From NCBI GenBank assembly GCA_016784195.1, contig JADHVE010000017.1:1-21789 (forward strand): 21,789 nucleotides of DNA. Reading direction: 5' to 3'. The translations under genes and the position numbers were made by a program. Positions 1 through 7,495 of this stretch are shown here, one piece after another (positions within the stretch are counted from its first letter, which is position 1; each line of letters opens with the position of its first letter). The notes beneath the pieces are model-generated. The model had not been told where the DNA came from, did no database searches, and worked only from the letters and a program-made list of their open reading frames with translations. Source of the stretch: Candidatus Woesearchaeota archaeon (GTDB taxonomy: Archaea > Nanobdellota > Nanobdellia > Woesearchaeales > GW2011-AR4).

Positions 1-2
1 TA

Positions 3-830
3 GGCATGAGCCGCACTGCTAAACTAGGGGGAGAAGACCGAATCATACCCTGGGCTTCTGTAGAGGCTCTGGAAAAAAGTTTGCATGACTTGCATCTAAA
101 ATACCAAAAAAGCAAAATCGCGGATTTACATCCAAGCGACATAGCAGACATTATGGAAGACTTAAGCCACGATGAACGTGTCCTTATTTTTGATTCTCTG
201 GAAAAAGGCAAAGCCACAAGAACATTGATTGAATCTGAGCCAGATGTGCAAAGCACTTTTCTGAAAGGCTTAAAGATAACCAGAATAATAGAAATATTAG
301 AAGACATGCCCTCTAATGAATCTGCTGATATATTAAGCCTGATGCCAAGAAGAAGGGCAAGCACAATACTCAATTCTATGAAAGATATCAAAGCTAAAAA
401 AATCAGGGAAATCCTGAGATACCCTGAAGAGTCTGCAGGCTCTATGATGCATACTGAGTTTATTGCTCTGCCTCAAACTCATACAGCTCAGCAGACAATT
501 AATCTGTTGAGAAAATTGAAGCCTACTTCTGAAAAAATTTACCATTTATATGTTGTCGATAGAAAAATGCATCTGCTTGGGGTGTTGTCCATAAGGACTC
601 TTCTGACTGCAGAGCCAAAAAAAATGATTTCGCAGTTTATGAATACAAAAATAGCAAAAGTAAACCTGAATACCTCAAAAAAGGATGTTGCACATGCATT
701 AACTAAGTATAGCCTGTTTTCGCTGCCTGTTGTAGATAAGAATCATGTGCTGAAAGGCGTTGTAAAGGCAGACGAAGTCTTGGAAGAGGTAATGCCCAAG
801 TCATGGAAACAGGGAACTTATCATAAGTAA
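3..830 (+). CDS. MgtE intracellular N domain plus CBS pair, no channel domain (5' partial)
   Basis: Probable regulatory protein for divalent-cation (Mg2+) transport. From the ATG at 6, the first ~35 residues (with IIPWASVEALE) resemble the end of a PRC-barrel-like domain. Residues ~38-140 match the helical MgtE N domain (LHPSDIADI, then EDMPSNESADIL). Residues ~145-265 form a CBS pair (SMMHTEFIALP, YHLYVVD, LPVVD). The protein ends right after the second CBS domain, so the five-helix MgtE channel is absent. The frame is open to the window edge and relatives carry PRC-barrel modules upstream, so I treat the 5' end as truncated; the ATG at 6 may be internal. In MgtE these domains sense cytosolic Mg2+ and gate the pore. 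The next gene on the same strand is an Nramp-like transporter, which suggests the sensor acts on a separate pore (inference). Domain calls are firm; the role is not. Confidence 0.85.
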   Translation, partial: GMSRTAKLGGEDRIIPWASVEALEKSLHDLHLKYQKSKIADLHPSDIADIMEDLSHDERVLIFDSLEKGKATRTLIESEPDVQSTFLKGLKITRIIEILEDMPSNESADILSLMPRRRASTILNSMKDIKAKKIREILRYPEESAGSMMHTEFIALPQTHTAQQTINLLRKLKPTSEKIYHLYVVDRKMHLLGVLSIRTLLTAEPKKMISQFMNTKIAKVNLNTSKKDVAHALTKYSLFSLPVVDKNHVLKGVVKADEVLEEVMPKSWKQGTYHK

Positions 831-1033
831 CATCCTTATTTAATTAATCTGTCAAAAACAATTAAAAACTTACCAATAGGAATACAAACCGGATATCGAT
901 CAGTTGTGAACGTAGTTATGTTTTTATTTTATTTATCTTAAAACTAAAAAATAATGGAAAGGTAAAAAGAAAAAAAACTTAAATAATTATACACTGTGGA
1001 AAAACCTGATGATTAAAATTTATAAATTAAAGA

Positions 1034-2302
1034 ATGATAAAAAAAATAAAGAAAAGATTCAATTGGAAAAGAATTCTTTTGTTTTTGTCTGTTATAGGGC
1101 CTGGTTTGATAACTTCAAGCGTGGATAATGACGCAGGAGGAATAGCAACCTACTCTGTTGCAGGAGCACATTTCGGCTACAGCATGTTATGGTCTTTGAT
1201 TCCAATAACTATCATACTGGTCATTGTTCAGGAAATGTCAGCGAGGATGGGTGTTGTAACCAGGAAAGGATTAGCAGATCTGATAAGGGAAAACTTAGGC
1301 ATAAAGTTGACTTTGTTCATAATGATTGGACTGATAATTGCAAATTTTGCAACAACAGTATCTGAGTTTGCAGGCATTGCTTCTTCTGGAGAAATTTTTG
1401 GCTTAAGCAAATATATTCTAGTTCCGATAGTAGCAGGAGTAGTCTGGCTCTTAATTTTAAAATCCAACTATAAGATACTTGAAAAGTTTTTCTTGGTTTT
1501 GATTTTGTTCTATTTCACTTATGTAATCGCAGGATTTTGGGCAAAGCCTGACTGGGGCGTTGTTGCCAAAGAAACCTTTTTGCCGACTATCAACTTTACC
1601 CCTGCCTACCTCATTGTCCTCATAGCTATGATAGGAACGACCATAACTCCATGGATGCAGTTCTATCTGCAGTCTTCTATTGTTGAGAAAGGCGTAAAAA
1701 TCAAGGAATATGCCTATTCCAAGATTGAAGTGATTATCGGATGTCTAAGCACCGATATGGTATCTTTTTTTATCATAATAGCATGCGCAACTACTTTATT
1801 TCCACTCGGAATAAAAATCGCAAATGCAGGAGATGCTGCATTAGCCCTAAAGCCGATAGCAGGCAATTTAGCATCAGGCGTATTCGCAACAGGCTTTTTT
1901 GGAGCTGCCCTTTTCGGAGCATTTATTCTTCCTTTAGCAACTGCTTTTTATATCTGCGAAGCATTTGGATGGGAATCAGGAGTTAATAAAAATTTTAAGC
2001 AGGCAAAGCAATTCTACACTATCATTGCTTCAATGATAATGTTATCAGCCTTAATCATTTTAATACCCAATGTTCCGTTAGTATGGATAATGGTATCTTC
2101 CCAGGTCATCAACGGTGTGATACTCCCGTTTACATTAATAGCAATGCTCTTCCTGATCAACAATGAAAAACTGATGGGTAAATATGTTAACTCTAAATTT
2201 TATAATATCCTGGTATGGGCTACTGCAGTAATAGTTGTTATCCTGACAATTCTGATGGTTATAACTACTTTTTTTCCTGACTTGTTTTCAATGATTTTTT
2301 AG
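1034..2302 (+). CDS. Nramp (SLC11)-family divalent metal transporter, non-canonical (NRMT-like)
   Basis: Integral membrane transporter of 422 residues with about 11 hydrophobic segments, a normal Nramp length. The TM1 region reads GPGLITSSVDNDAGG (residues 22-36); the canonical DPGN becomes D33-A-G-G, keeping the metal-binding Asp but losing the Asn. The TM6 region reads TTITPW (202-207) where canonical members have a MetProHis motif, so the soft-metal-binding Met is replaced by Thr205. Loss of that Met marks Nramp-related Mg2+ transporters (NRMTs) and other outlier clades, so Mg2+ or Mn2+ is likelier than Fe2+ (inference). The gene lies 203 bp after an MgtE-N/CBS sensor protein on the same strand. 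The ATG at 1034 is the only sensible start: the next Met is inside TM2. A TATA-like stretch at about 977-986 would give a ~25-nt leader. The family is certain, the substrate is not. Confidence 0.9.
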   Translation: MIKKIKKRFNWKRILLFLSVIGPGLITSSVDNDAGGIATYSVAGAHFGYSMLWSLIPITIILVIVQEMSARMGVVTRKGLADLIRENLGIKLTLFIMIGLIIANFATTVSEFAGIASSGEIFGLSKYILVPIVAGVVWLLILKSNYKILEKFFLVLILFYFTYVIAGFWAKPDWGVVAKETFLPTINFTPAYLIVLIAMIGTTITPWMQFYLQSSIVEKGVKIKEYAYSKIEVIIGCLSTDMVSFFIIIACATTLFPLGIKIANAGDAALALKPIAGNLASGVFATGFFGAALFGAFILPLATAFYICEAFGWESGVNKNFKQAKQFYTIIASMIMLSALIILIPNVPLVWIMVSSQVINGVILPFTLIAMLFLINNEKLMGKYVNSKFYNILVWATAVIVVILTILMVITTFFPDLFSMIF

Positions 2303-2328
2303 AATAATTTAAATTTTTAAATTGAAAA

Positions 2329-2649
2329 ATGCACGAAACAGCTTTTATTAACAAAATAACAAAAGAAGCAGAAAAACAGGGTAATGTAACTGCAGTTGTT
2401 ATTGAAATTGGAGAATTAGCAGGAATCCAGGCAGAACATCTGGAAGAACATTTAAAAGAGGCAGTAAACTGGGATATCAAGATTATAAAAAAAGACAGCT
2501 TAGTTATATGTGATTGCGGCTTTAAAGGCAGGCCAAAAATTATTGAAAAAGCCCATGATTTCACATTGTTTGAATGCCCAGAATGTAAATCTATTCCAAA
2601 AATTTTAGACGGAGACAAAGTAATACTAAAAAGAGTCATAGTAAAATAA
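2329..2649 (+). CDS. hypA: [NiFe] hydrogenase nickel-insertion accessory protein HypA
   Basis: HypA delivers Ni2+ to the large-subunit precursor, normally with HypB. The start is fixed by the N-terminal Met-His-Glu (residues 1-3), whose amino terminus and His2 form the Ni site in the family. The zinc site appears as C61-x-C63 and C83-x2-C86; the first pair is CxC instead of the usual CxxC. At 106 residues it is slightly short for HypA. The gene begins 27 bp after the Nramp stop in a T/A-rich stretch (2305-2320) that could act as a promoter, though its spacing to the start is short. It opens the plus-strand maturation set hypA, hypC and a HypC-like gene, which serves the hydrogenase encoded at 5346-7348. 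hypB is not in the window. Confidence 0.93.
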   Translation: MHETAFINKITKEAEKQGNVTAVVIEIGELAGIQAEHLEEHLKEAVNWDIKIIKKDSLVICDCGFKGRPKIIEKAHDFTLFECPECKSIPKILDGDKVILKRVIVK

Positions 2650-2903
2650 ATTTAAAAATAAATGAAAAATTAGCCAATAACACCTTCCCGCCCCATATTA
2701 AATTAAAAATATCATTTTTTTAACAAAAATAAAAAACAAAAGTACTGAAAAATTCCAATCACGCTGAGAATCATAGAATTTTCATATTAATTAAACATGT
2801 TTAAAAAGTAAAAAGAGTACAAAGAAAAAAACTAAAAAATACTCAAATAGTTGTGCATGCAGTAAATCACCGGATAATAAAAAAATTAAAATCATTAATT
2901 AAA

Positions 2904-3116
2904 ATGTGTTTGGCTATTCCCGGAAAAATAATAAAACTAGAAAAAGGCAAAGCTATTTTAGATTATGGTACAGAAAAAAGGGAAGGAAAAACAATGGCTG
3001 ATGATTTTAATATCGGAGATTATGTAATCATGCAGGCGGGGATTATAATTCAAAAAATCCCCAAAGATGACGCTCTAAAAAGCCTGAAGTTATTCAAACA
3101 ACCAGATTCCACTTAA
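2904..3116 (+). CDS. hypC: Hydrogenase assembly chaperone HypC/HupF
   Basis: Small chaperone of 70 residues that, with HypD, carries the Fe(CN)2CO group to the large-subunit precursor. It begins MCLAIPGKI, the family signature in which Cys2 (after Met removal) binds iron, so the ATG at 2904 is the start. An in-frame GTG at 2853 would add 17 unconserved residues and bury the essential Cys. The rest is the expected small beta-barrel, ending in GDYVIMQAG, the HypC equivalent of GDYVLVHAG. The stop is followed within 1 bp by the next ATG (3118), so the two genes are co-transcribed. The 254 bp between hypA and this start are AT-rich and show no gene. Confidence 0.95.
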   Translation: MCLAIPGKIIKLEKGKAILDYGTEKREGKTMADDFNIGDYVIMQAGIIIQKIPKDDALKSLKLFKQPDST

Positions 3117-3117
3117 A

Positions 3118-3591
3118 ATGAGAGTTGAGAACTATTTTCTAAGATACGCATTTCCCTGTGCTTTTATACTAAAGCAGAGAGGAGAAATCAATCAAAAAAA
3201 ATATGACTGGCTATTTGATATAGCAGTCAACAATAAATATATTAAAAAAGAAGAATTAGAAAAAATATTCTTCAGAGCCTTCAACTACATTGATGAACTG
3301 GCAAAAGAAAAAAACAAAGGAAGATGGGATTTCGAGATTATAAAAGAATATTTTCTAAAAAGGCACAATGAAATAATCGAGCAGGGAAGGGACATGTATA
3401 AAGATGCTCCTGAAACATTAAAGGAATTGTCAAAAGTGATTGAAGCAGAAATAACAGATAAAAAAGAGGATATTCTGGAAATCAGATTCAACAACAAGAA
3501 AAGGTTTGTTTCCAATATCTTTGTTCCGGAAGCCAAGATTAAAGATAAAGTAAGAGTGCATTACGGGTTTGCTGTTGAAATTATTGGCTGA
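3118..3591 (+). CDS. Uncharacterised protein: helical N-domain plus degenerate HypC-like C-domain
   Basis: I do not recognise this 157-residue protein as a named family. Residues 1-~105 are mostly charged amphipathic helices beginning MRVENYFLRYAFPCAFIL. Residues ~107-156 can be aligned by eye along most of the HypC barrel: LEIRFNNKKRF matches the LDYGTEKRE region of the neighbouring HypC, and IKDKVRVHYGFAVEII matches the closing GDYVIVHAGFAIE of the family. The catalytic N-terminal MCLAIPG segment is missing, so it cannot bind iron as HypC does. It starts 1 bp after the hypC stop, implying co-translation and a role in hydrogenase maturation such as a HypC partner or large-subunit chaperone (inference). 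Its last 31 bp overlap the 3' end of the convergent EamA gene. Confidence 0.8.
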   Translation: MRVENYFLRYAFPCAFILKQRGEINQKKYDWLFDIAVNNKYIKKEELEKIFFRAFNYIDELAKEKNKGRWDFEIIKEYFLKRHNEIIEQGRDMYKDAPETLKELSKVIEAEITDKKEDILEIRFNNKKRFVSNIFVPEAKIKDKVRVHYGFAVEIIG

Positions 3592-4487
3592 GTTTCTTTA
3601 ATTCTTTCTGTAAAAAAAACAAAAGAGATTATCCCGGACACTAAAAATAGAATCCCTAAAACATGGTGTACAGTCAATACTGCACCAAGAAAAAAATAAG
3701 ACAACAGAGTTGTTATCGGGCTTCCCAATAATAAGATTGAAGTTGCAACAGAAACTTTCACGTCCTTTAACCCAGCATACCAAGTAAACACGTATAAAAA
3801 CAAAAAGATTGAGGAAACTAAAATCCACGACATCTGAGATAAAGTCAATGTTGATATTAGCCCTAATTCATTATTGAAAAACAAAAACGCTAAAATAAAC
3901 AAAGAGCCGAAAAACATCCTTCCAAACGCAACCTGCCTTGAGCTCAATTCTTTTAAAGTATGTTTTGATATGACATTCTCAGCTGCCCAGAACAAAGTAG
4001 CTATAAAAACCAGTAAAGAGCCGTAATCCAGGCTGAATAAGCTTAAAGGATTCATATTTAATATTAAAAAACTTCCAGCTAACAACAATACAGCAGATAT
4101 TAATATTTTCTTGTTTAACCTTTCCTTTAAAAAAACCATGGCCATTATTGCAGCGTAAATAAACATTGTCTTATGAATAAAAGCAGAAGCTGCTCCAGAA
4201 CTTAACTGCAAGCCTCTAAAAAACAATAAAAAAGGAACTGACCCTCCGACAAATCCGATAAGAACTAACTTCATCCAGTCCTTTTTTCTCAAAGCCATTA
4301 ATGCTTTGAACTCGCCCAAGAACATTATTATAGCAAATAAAAAAACAACTACAACAGTATTTTTAGCAAAAGTAAAAATATTCGAATTGATTCCAGAAAC
4401 TCCAAACTGATTTATAAAAATAGCAACACCACTCACCAAAGCTGTAAAAAACACAAACATCAAGCCTGTTTTTTTATCTTGGTTCAT
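3561..4487 (-). CDS. EamA/DMT-superfamily permease
   Basis: Ten-helix drug/metabolite transporter-type permease of about 308 residues made of two EamA repeats. The first repeat ends with the conserved LKERLNKKILISAVLLLAGS pattern and the second contains LLLGSPITTLLSYFFLGAVL. The substrate cannot be inferred from sequence. I start it at the ATG at 4485-4487 (MNQDKKTG) rather than the in-frame Met at 4556: a TATA box on the minus strand at 4511-4520 sits ~27 bp upstream, consistent with a leaderless transcript, and the longer start would add a Lys/Phe/Ile-rich tail running across that promoter. It is transcribed against the hyp genes and divergently from the maturation protease gene, so it interrupts the hydrogenase island. 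Confidence 0.87.
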   Translation of the reverse strand: MNQDKKTGLMFVFFTALVSGVAIFINQFGVSGINSNIFTFAKNTVVVVFLFAIIMFLGEFKALMALRKKDWMKLVLIGFVGGSVPFLLFFRGLQLSSGAASAFIHKTMFIYAAIMAMVFLKERLNKKILISAVLLLAGSFLILNMNPLSLFSLDYGSLLVFIATLFWAAENVISKHTLKELSSRQVAFGRMFFGSLFILAFLFFNNELGLISTLTLSQMSWILVSSIFLFLYVFTWYAGLKDVKVSVATSILLLGSPITTLLSYFFLGAVLTVHHVLGILFLVSGIISFVFFTERIKETQPIISTANP

Positions 4488-4510
4488 TTTCAAATTTTTA
4501 TTTAACACAC

Positions 4511-4520
4511 TTATAAATTT
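4511..4520 (-). promoter_or_regulatory. TATA box of the EamA gene (leaderless)
   Basis: AAATTTATAA on the minus strand, centred about 28 bp upstream of the ATG at 4487, the spacing that puts the transcription start at the start codon. It supports the shorter protein start. Confidence 0.6.
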
Positions 4521-4536
4521 TATTATTTTCAAAAAG

Positions 4537-4546
4537 TTATTATATA
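4537..4546 (+). promoter_or_regulatory. TATA box of the hydrogenase maturation protease gene
   Basis: TTATTATATA centred about 24 bp before the ATG at 4566. It lies back to back with the EamA promoter, 17 bp away. Confidence 0.55.
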
Positions 4547-4565
4547 TCAAAAACAAACAAGCATT

Positions 4566-4961
4566 ATGAAAACAGTTTTATTGGTTTTCGGCAATGAGTA
4601 CATAGAAGAAGACAACTTAGCAGTAAACATCTCCAAAGAGTTAAATCTAAAAAACATTGACCTGAAAAGATGCCATTCTGCTGATGACCTATTCAATTAT
4701 TATGATTATGAAGAAATATTTGTCCTGGACGTTGTAAAAAATATTGACAAAGTTGTTCTAATAGAAAACATCGATAAAATAAAAGAGCATAAATTATTTT
4801 CCCTGCATGACTTTGATTTAGGCTTTTTCCTGAAATTGATGAAAGAGTTGGGAAGCTTAAAAGAAATAAAAATCATAGGCATCCCAAAAAAAGGGGATAA
4901 AGAGTCTATAAAGGCGGATATTTTAGAGGTTATAAAAAATAAAAAGAAAATAAATCTGTAA
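4566..4961 (+). CDS. [NiFe] hydrogenase maturation endopeptidase (HybD/HycI family)
   Basis: This peptidase removes the C-terminal tail of the hydrogenase large subunit after nickel insertion. The 131-residue protein opens with LLVFGNEYIEEDNLA, matching the family's GN-x5-(D/E) loop; D16 aligns with Glu16 of HybD. D55 (FVLDVV) and H81 (LHDFDLG) match the other two nickel-sensing residues. It is shorter than typical members (about 150-160 residues) and the loop lacks the usual DDGVG glycines, so it is divergent. The likely client is the large subunit at 5346-6617, whose tail after His416 is seven residues long. Its start is 23-25 bp after a TATA-like box (4537-4546), suggesting a leaderless mRNA. 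Confidence 0.87.
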   Translation: MKTVLLVFGNEYIEEDNLAVNISKELNLKNIDLKRCHSADDLFNYYDYEEIFVLDVVKNIDKVVLIENIDKIKEHKLFSLHDFDLGFFLKLMKELGSLKEIKIIGIPKKGDKESIKADILEVIKNKKKINL

Positions 4962-5008
4962 ATTATTTTTTATTGAATTAAGTTTGAAATAATTACGGAT
5001 AACACAAA

Positions 5009-5305
5009 TCAATCCGAAACTGTCACACTTTCTTTTACCTTAACTTTATCCAGCACAACAACAATTGCCCACACACTCAATAATACCAAAGTTATTGTCA
5101 CTCCAAGCATTAAGTCAGATATCAGATTTTCTCCGATTAAAAAAAGCTCCTTGTTCCATAAATGATCAACTACTCCGAAAATCCCGCCCCCTAAAAACAA
5201 AAAATTCAGCCATAGATGATTCTCATTTTTCTTCCATGTAGGAATATTCTTCCTCAAAACATAATGTACGGCTGCTGCTACTGCAGGTACTATATAACAT
5301 GTCAT
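5009..5305 (-). CDS. Small membrane protein of the hydrogenase operon, three hydrophobic segments
   Basis: I cannot assign a named family. The 98-residue protein has hydrophobic segments at about 2-17, 31-50 and 65-86, with a conserved-looking GGGIFGVVDHLWN stretch containing Asp and His next to the second helix, and a charged C-terminal tail (DKVKVKESVTVSD). It is the third gene of the minus-strand operon small subunit, large subunit, this gene, starting 40 bp after the large-subunit stop. A near-perfect Shine-Dalgarno (AAGGAGGATG, 5311-5320) lies 5-8 bp before the ATG, so it is clearly translated. A membrane anchor or docking partner for an otherwise soluble-type hydrogenase is possible, but that is inference from position only. 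Confidence 0.8.
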   Translation of the reverse strand: MTCYIVPAVAAAVHYVLRKNIPTWKKNENHLWLNFLFLGGGIFGVVDHLWNKELFLIGENLISDLMLGVTITLVLLSVWAIVVVLDKVKVKESVTVSD

Positions 5306-5310
5306 TTTAA

Positions 5311-5320
5311 CATCCTCCTT
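5311..5320 (-). promoter_or_regulatory. Strong Shine-Dalgarno of the 3-TM hydrogenase-operon protein
   Basis: AAGGAGGATG on the minus strand, 5-8 bp before the ATG at 5305. It is the best ribosome-binding site in the window and confirms that this small gene is translated. Confidence 0.8.
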
Positions 5321-5345
5321 TCACTTTAACATCCATGAAAAATAA

Positions 5346-6617
5346 TCAATCCCAGACAATCTCCAAAAAATGTGTCGCACAACTGATGCAAGGGTCATAA
5401 GCCCTTATCAGTTTCTCAATCTCCAGTTGTATTGTTTTCTTATCCTCATCTAACAAAGAAGACAGCAAAGCCCTGATATTGTCTTCTATATTCTGCAAAT
5501 TTTGCGTTGTCGGCGTAGTTATATTGACAAATTTTGAAAACCCTTTTTTATCAAACTCATATTTATGGAACAATATCCCTCTTGGCGCTTCTGAAGCTCC
5601 AAAGCCTACTGCTTTTTTTGGTTTAACTTCAACTAATGCCTCTTCTTTTAACTTCAGATTTTCAATAACATCTATGCATCTTTTAACACCTTCATGAATT
5701 TCAATTGCCTGAGCCAGAACATTCATATAAGGATTGTACATATTATTTCTGATTATATTCAGGTAAGGCTGATTCTCCTTTGAAATTAATTTCCGATTAT
5801 TGACTATTCTTGCTAAAGCTCCAACCATATAGCTTTTTTGCCCTTTAACGGCAAATTCTGCTGTTGAGCCTTGCTTAAAGTATTCCCTGAAATGTTTCTC
5901 ATAATTATTTATGGGTATGCAGGTTTTGCCTTTGCAGGCTATCTGATCTGTTGTAGAAAAATAAGAATCCCCTTCAAGTGCAAAATATTCCTTGAATTTC
6001 TCAAATTTAGGATATTCTAATTTTGAAAATAACTTTAACGTTTTATTTGAGTCTTTTTTTGCTGCTCTAAGATTTTTTAGCAATAAATTCAGCTGCTTTT
6101 TATCTGGAAGCCTTGTAAAGCCTCCAACTACAGCAACTATCGGATGTATGTCTCTTCCGCCAATAGTCCGGACTATCTCATTTCCCAGTTTTTTAAGCCT
6201 TAAAGCCCTTTTGAATTCCTCTTTGTACTCGGATGCCATCTTGAGGGCATTAGGATAGCCCAGATAATCAGGCAATACCATAAAATACAGATGAAGAGTA
6301 TGGCTTTGTATTGTTCCCCCTATATTGAGCAGCTCTCTCAGAATTTCAGTCTGCTTGCTTGCTTTAATGTTAAATGCATTCTCAATAGCCTTCAAAGAAG
6401 TTAAAGTATGTACAACAGAGCATACCCCGCAGATTCTTGAAGATATATTCGGAAGGTCATTATACTTTTTATCTTTTAAGATGCCTTCAAAAAATCTTGA
6501 GCCTTCAAAAATATCTAAGGCAACTTTCTTTACCTTTCCTTTGTCTATCTTGACATACAGCTTAGCATGGCCTTCTATTTTAGTTATATAATTAATGTCT
6601 ATTGTTTTTGCCATCAT
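5346..6617 (-). CDS. hydA: [NiFe] hydrogenase large (alpha) subunit, group 3b-like
   Basis: Catalytic subunit holding the NiFe(CN)2CO centre (423 residues). The N-terminal nickel motif is RICGVC (61-66) and the C-terminal one DPCISC (408-413), supplying the four Cys ligands. Seven residues (FLEIVWD) follow His416, the expected cleavage point for the maturation peptidase, so the gene encodes the unprocessed precursor. Length and motif style fit the cytosolic bidirectional sulfhydrogenase-like group 3b alpha subunits (HydA of Pyrococcus) better than membrane-bound group 1 or group 4 enzymes. The start overlaps the small-subunit stop as ATGA (6614-6617), which indicates translational coupling; a second Met follows directly. 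No NAD(P)-binding or flavin subunit gene is next to it. Confidence 0.96.
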   Translation of the reverse strand: MMAKTIDINYITKIEGHAKLYVKIDKGKVKKVALDIFEGSRFFEGILKDKKYNDLPNISSRICGVCSVVHTLTSLKAIENAFNIKASKQTEILRELLNIGGTIQSHTLHLYFMVLPDYLGYPNALKMASEYKEEFKRALRLKKLGNEIVRTIGGRDIHPIVAVVGGFTRLPDKKQLNLLLKNLRAAKKDSNKTLKLFSKLEYPKFEKFKEYFALEGDSYFSTTDQIACKGKTCIPINNYEKHFREYFKQGSTAEFAVKGQKSYMVGALARIVNNRKLISKENQPYLNIIRNNMYNPYMNVLAQAIEIHEGVKRCIDVIENLKLKEEALVEVKPKKAVGFGASEAPRGILFHKYEFDKKGFSKFVNITTPTTQNLQNIEDNIRALLSSLLDEDKKTIQLEIEKLIRAYDPCISCATHFLEIVWD

Positions 6618-7348
6618 GTATCAACATTCTTGAATTTGCTTATCTTATTGAGTATATCTTTCTTGTCCAGGCCCCAGCTTTTGAACAAGTTAATTTCTGA
6701 AGACAGATTAGCTTCAGGACATGGACCTCTGCAAAGCACGCATGGAACATTCTCCCTTAAGCATAGAGCATCACATCCTCTCCTGCTAACAGCGCCTAAA
6801 CAAATCTTTTTTTCTATCAGGTAGCAGTTCTTCCCTCTTCTTGGGCATTCATCGCAGACAGGGCCTTCAAGCTCCTTTATCACTTTTCCTTTGATAAAAT
6901 TATTTACAAAATCCACAAACTCTTTTTTGATTATAGGGCATCCATACATATAATAATCGACCTCCACATATTCTCCAATGCCTGTTGCCTTAACTGCATC
7001 TTTCAGTGTCTTTTGGTTATATACATATTTTTCCAGCTTCTTGTTCTCAATAAAATTCCTCATAGAAGGAATTCCACCGTGGCATGCACAAGCCCCAAGA
7101 GCAACAACAAACTTGGATTTTGCCCTTATTATTTTCAGTTTTTTAATCTGAACTTTAGAGGTTACTGCACCTTCTACAAACGCTACATCAAATCTAGTAT
7201 TCTTATTCTTTTCCTTTAACAGATGAAAATACTGAATATCCATCTTATCTACCATCTTCATGAAATTATCAAGAAACAACACAGTGAACTGGCAGCCTTC
7301 ACAGCATGAAAACGAAAAGAAGCCGGTCTTAATTTTTTTTACACCCAT
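6614..7348 (-). CDS. hydD: [NiFe] hydrogenase small (delta) subunit, group 3b-like
   Basis: Electron-transfer subunit of 244 residues. The proximal [4Fe-4S] cluster ligands are C16 and C19 (SCCEGCQ), a Cys in GACACHGG (C87) and C137 (YGCP). A C-terminal Cys-rich block (C165, C168, C175, C183, C192, C196, C203, C206, C210) can hold two further clusters, as in group 3b delta subunits. There is no twin-arginine signal peptide, so the enzyme is cytoplasmic. It is the first gene of the operon. A minus-strand TATA box (CTATTTATACC, 7373-7382) is about 28 bp upstream of the ATG, suggesting a leaderless transcript. It diverges from the pyrophosphatase gene at 7496. Confidence 0.95.
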   Translation of the reverse strand: MGVKKIKTGFFSFSCCEGCQFTVLFLDNFMKMVDKMDIQYFHLLKEKNKNTRFDVAFVEGAVTSKVQIKKLKIIRAKSKFVVALGACACHGGIPSMRNFIENKKLEKYVYNQKTLKDAVKATGIGEYVEVDYYMYGCPIIKKEFVDFVNNFIKGKVIKELEGPVCDECPRRGKNCYLIEKKICLGAVSRRGCDALCLRENVPCVLCRGPCPEANLSSEINLFKSWGLDKKDILNKISKFKNVDT

Positions 7349-7370
7349 TTTTTACAGCCTTAGTTTTTAT

Positions 7371-7382
7371 TGGTATAAATAG
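7371..7382 (-). promoter_or_regulatory. TATA box of the hydrogenase operon
   Basis: CTATTTATACCA on the minus strand, centred about 28 bp before the small-subunit ATG (7348). It predicts a leaderless start for the operon. Confidence 0.6.
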
Positions 7383-7441
7383 TTTTTTGTTTTGCCAAAA
7401 AATTACAATCACTACCCACACAAACAAAGCAAAGCAAAAAT

Positions 7442-7451
7442 TTTTTAAATA
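7442..7451 (+). promoter_or_regulatory. TATA box of pyrophosphatase copy 1
   Basis: TTTTTAAATA about 49 bp before the ATG, so a leader of roughly 20-25 nt is expected. That leader contains the purine-rich AGGGGGAA (7481-7488). Confidence 0.6.
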
Positions 7452-7495
7452 AACCTTTTTTCTTTATATTAAAATCTATAAGGGGGAATTATAAA

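Noticed and set aside
2265..2639. 124-aa minus-strand ORF opposite hypA
   Set aside because: It is a shadow of hypA, which has MHE and Zn-Cys motifs; the minus product is low-complexity with no family features or start signals.
2853..2903. GTG start giving HypC 17 extra residues
   Set aside because: HypC function needs Cys2 directly after the initiator Met; MCLAIPG begins at 2904.
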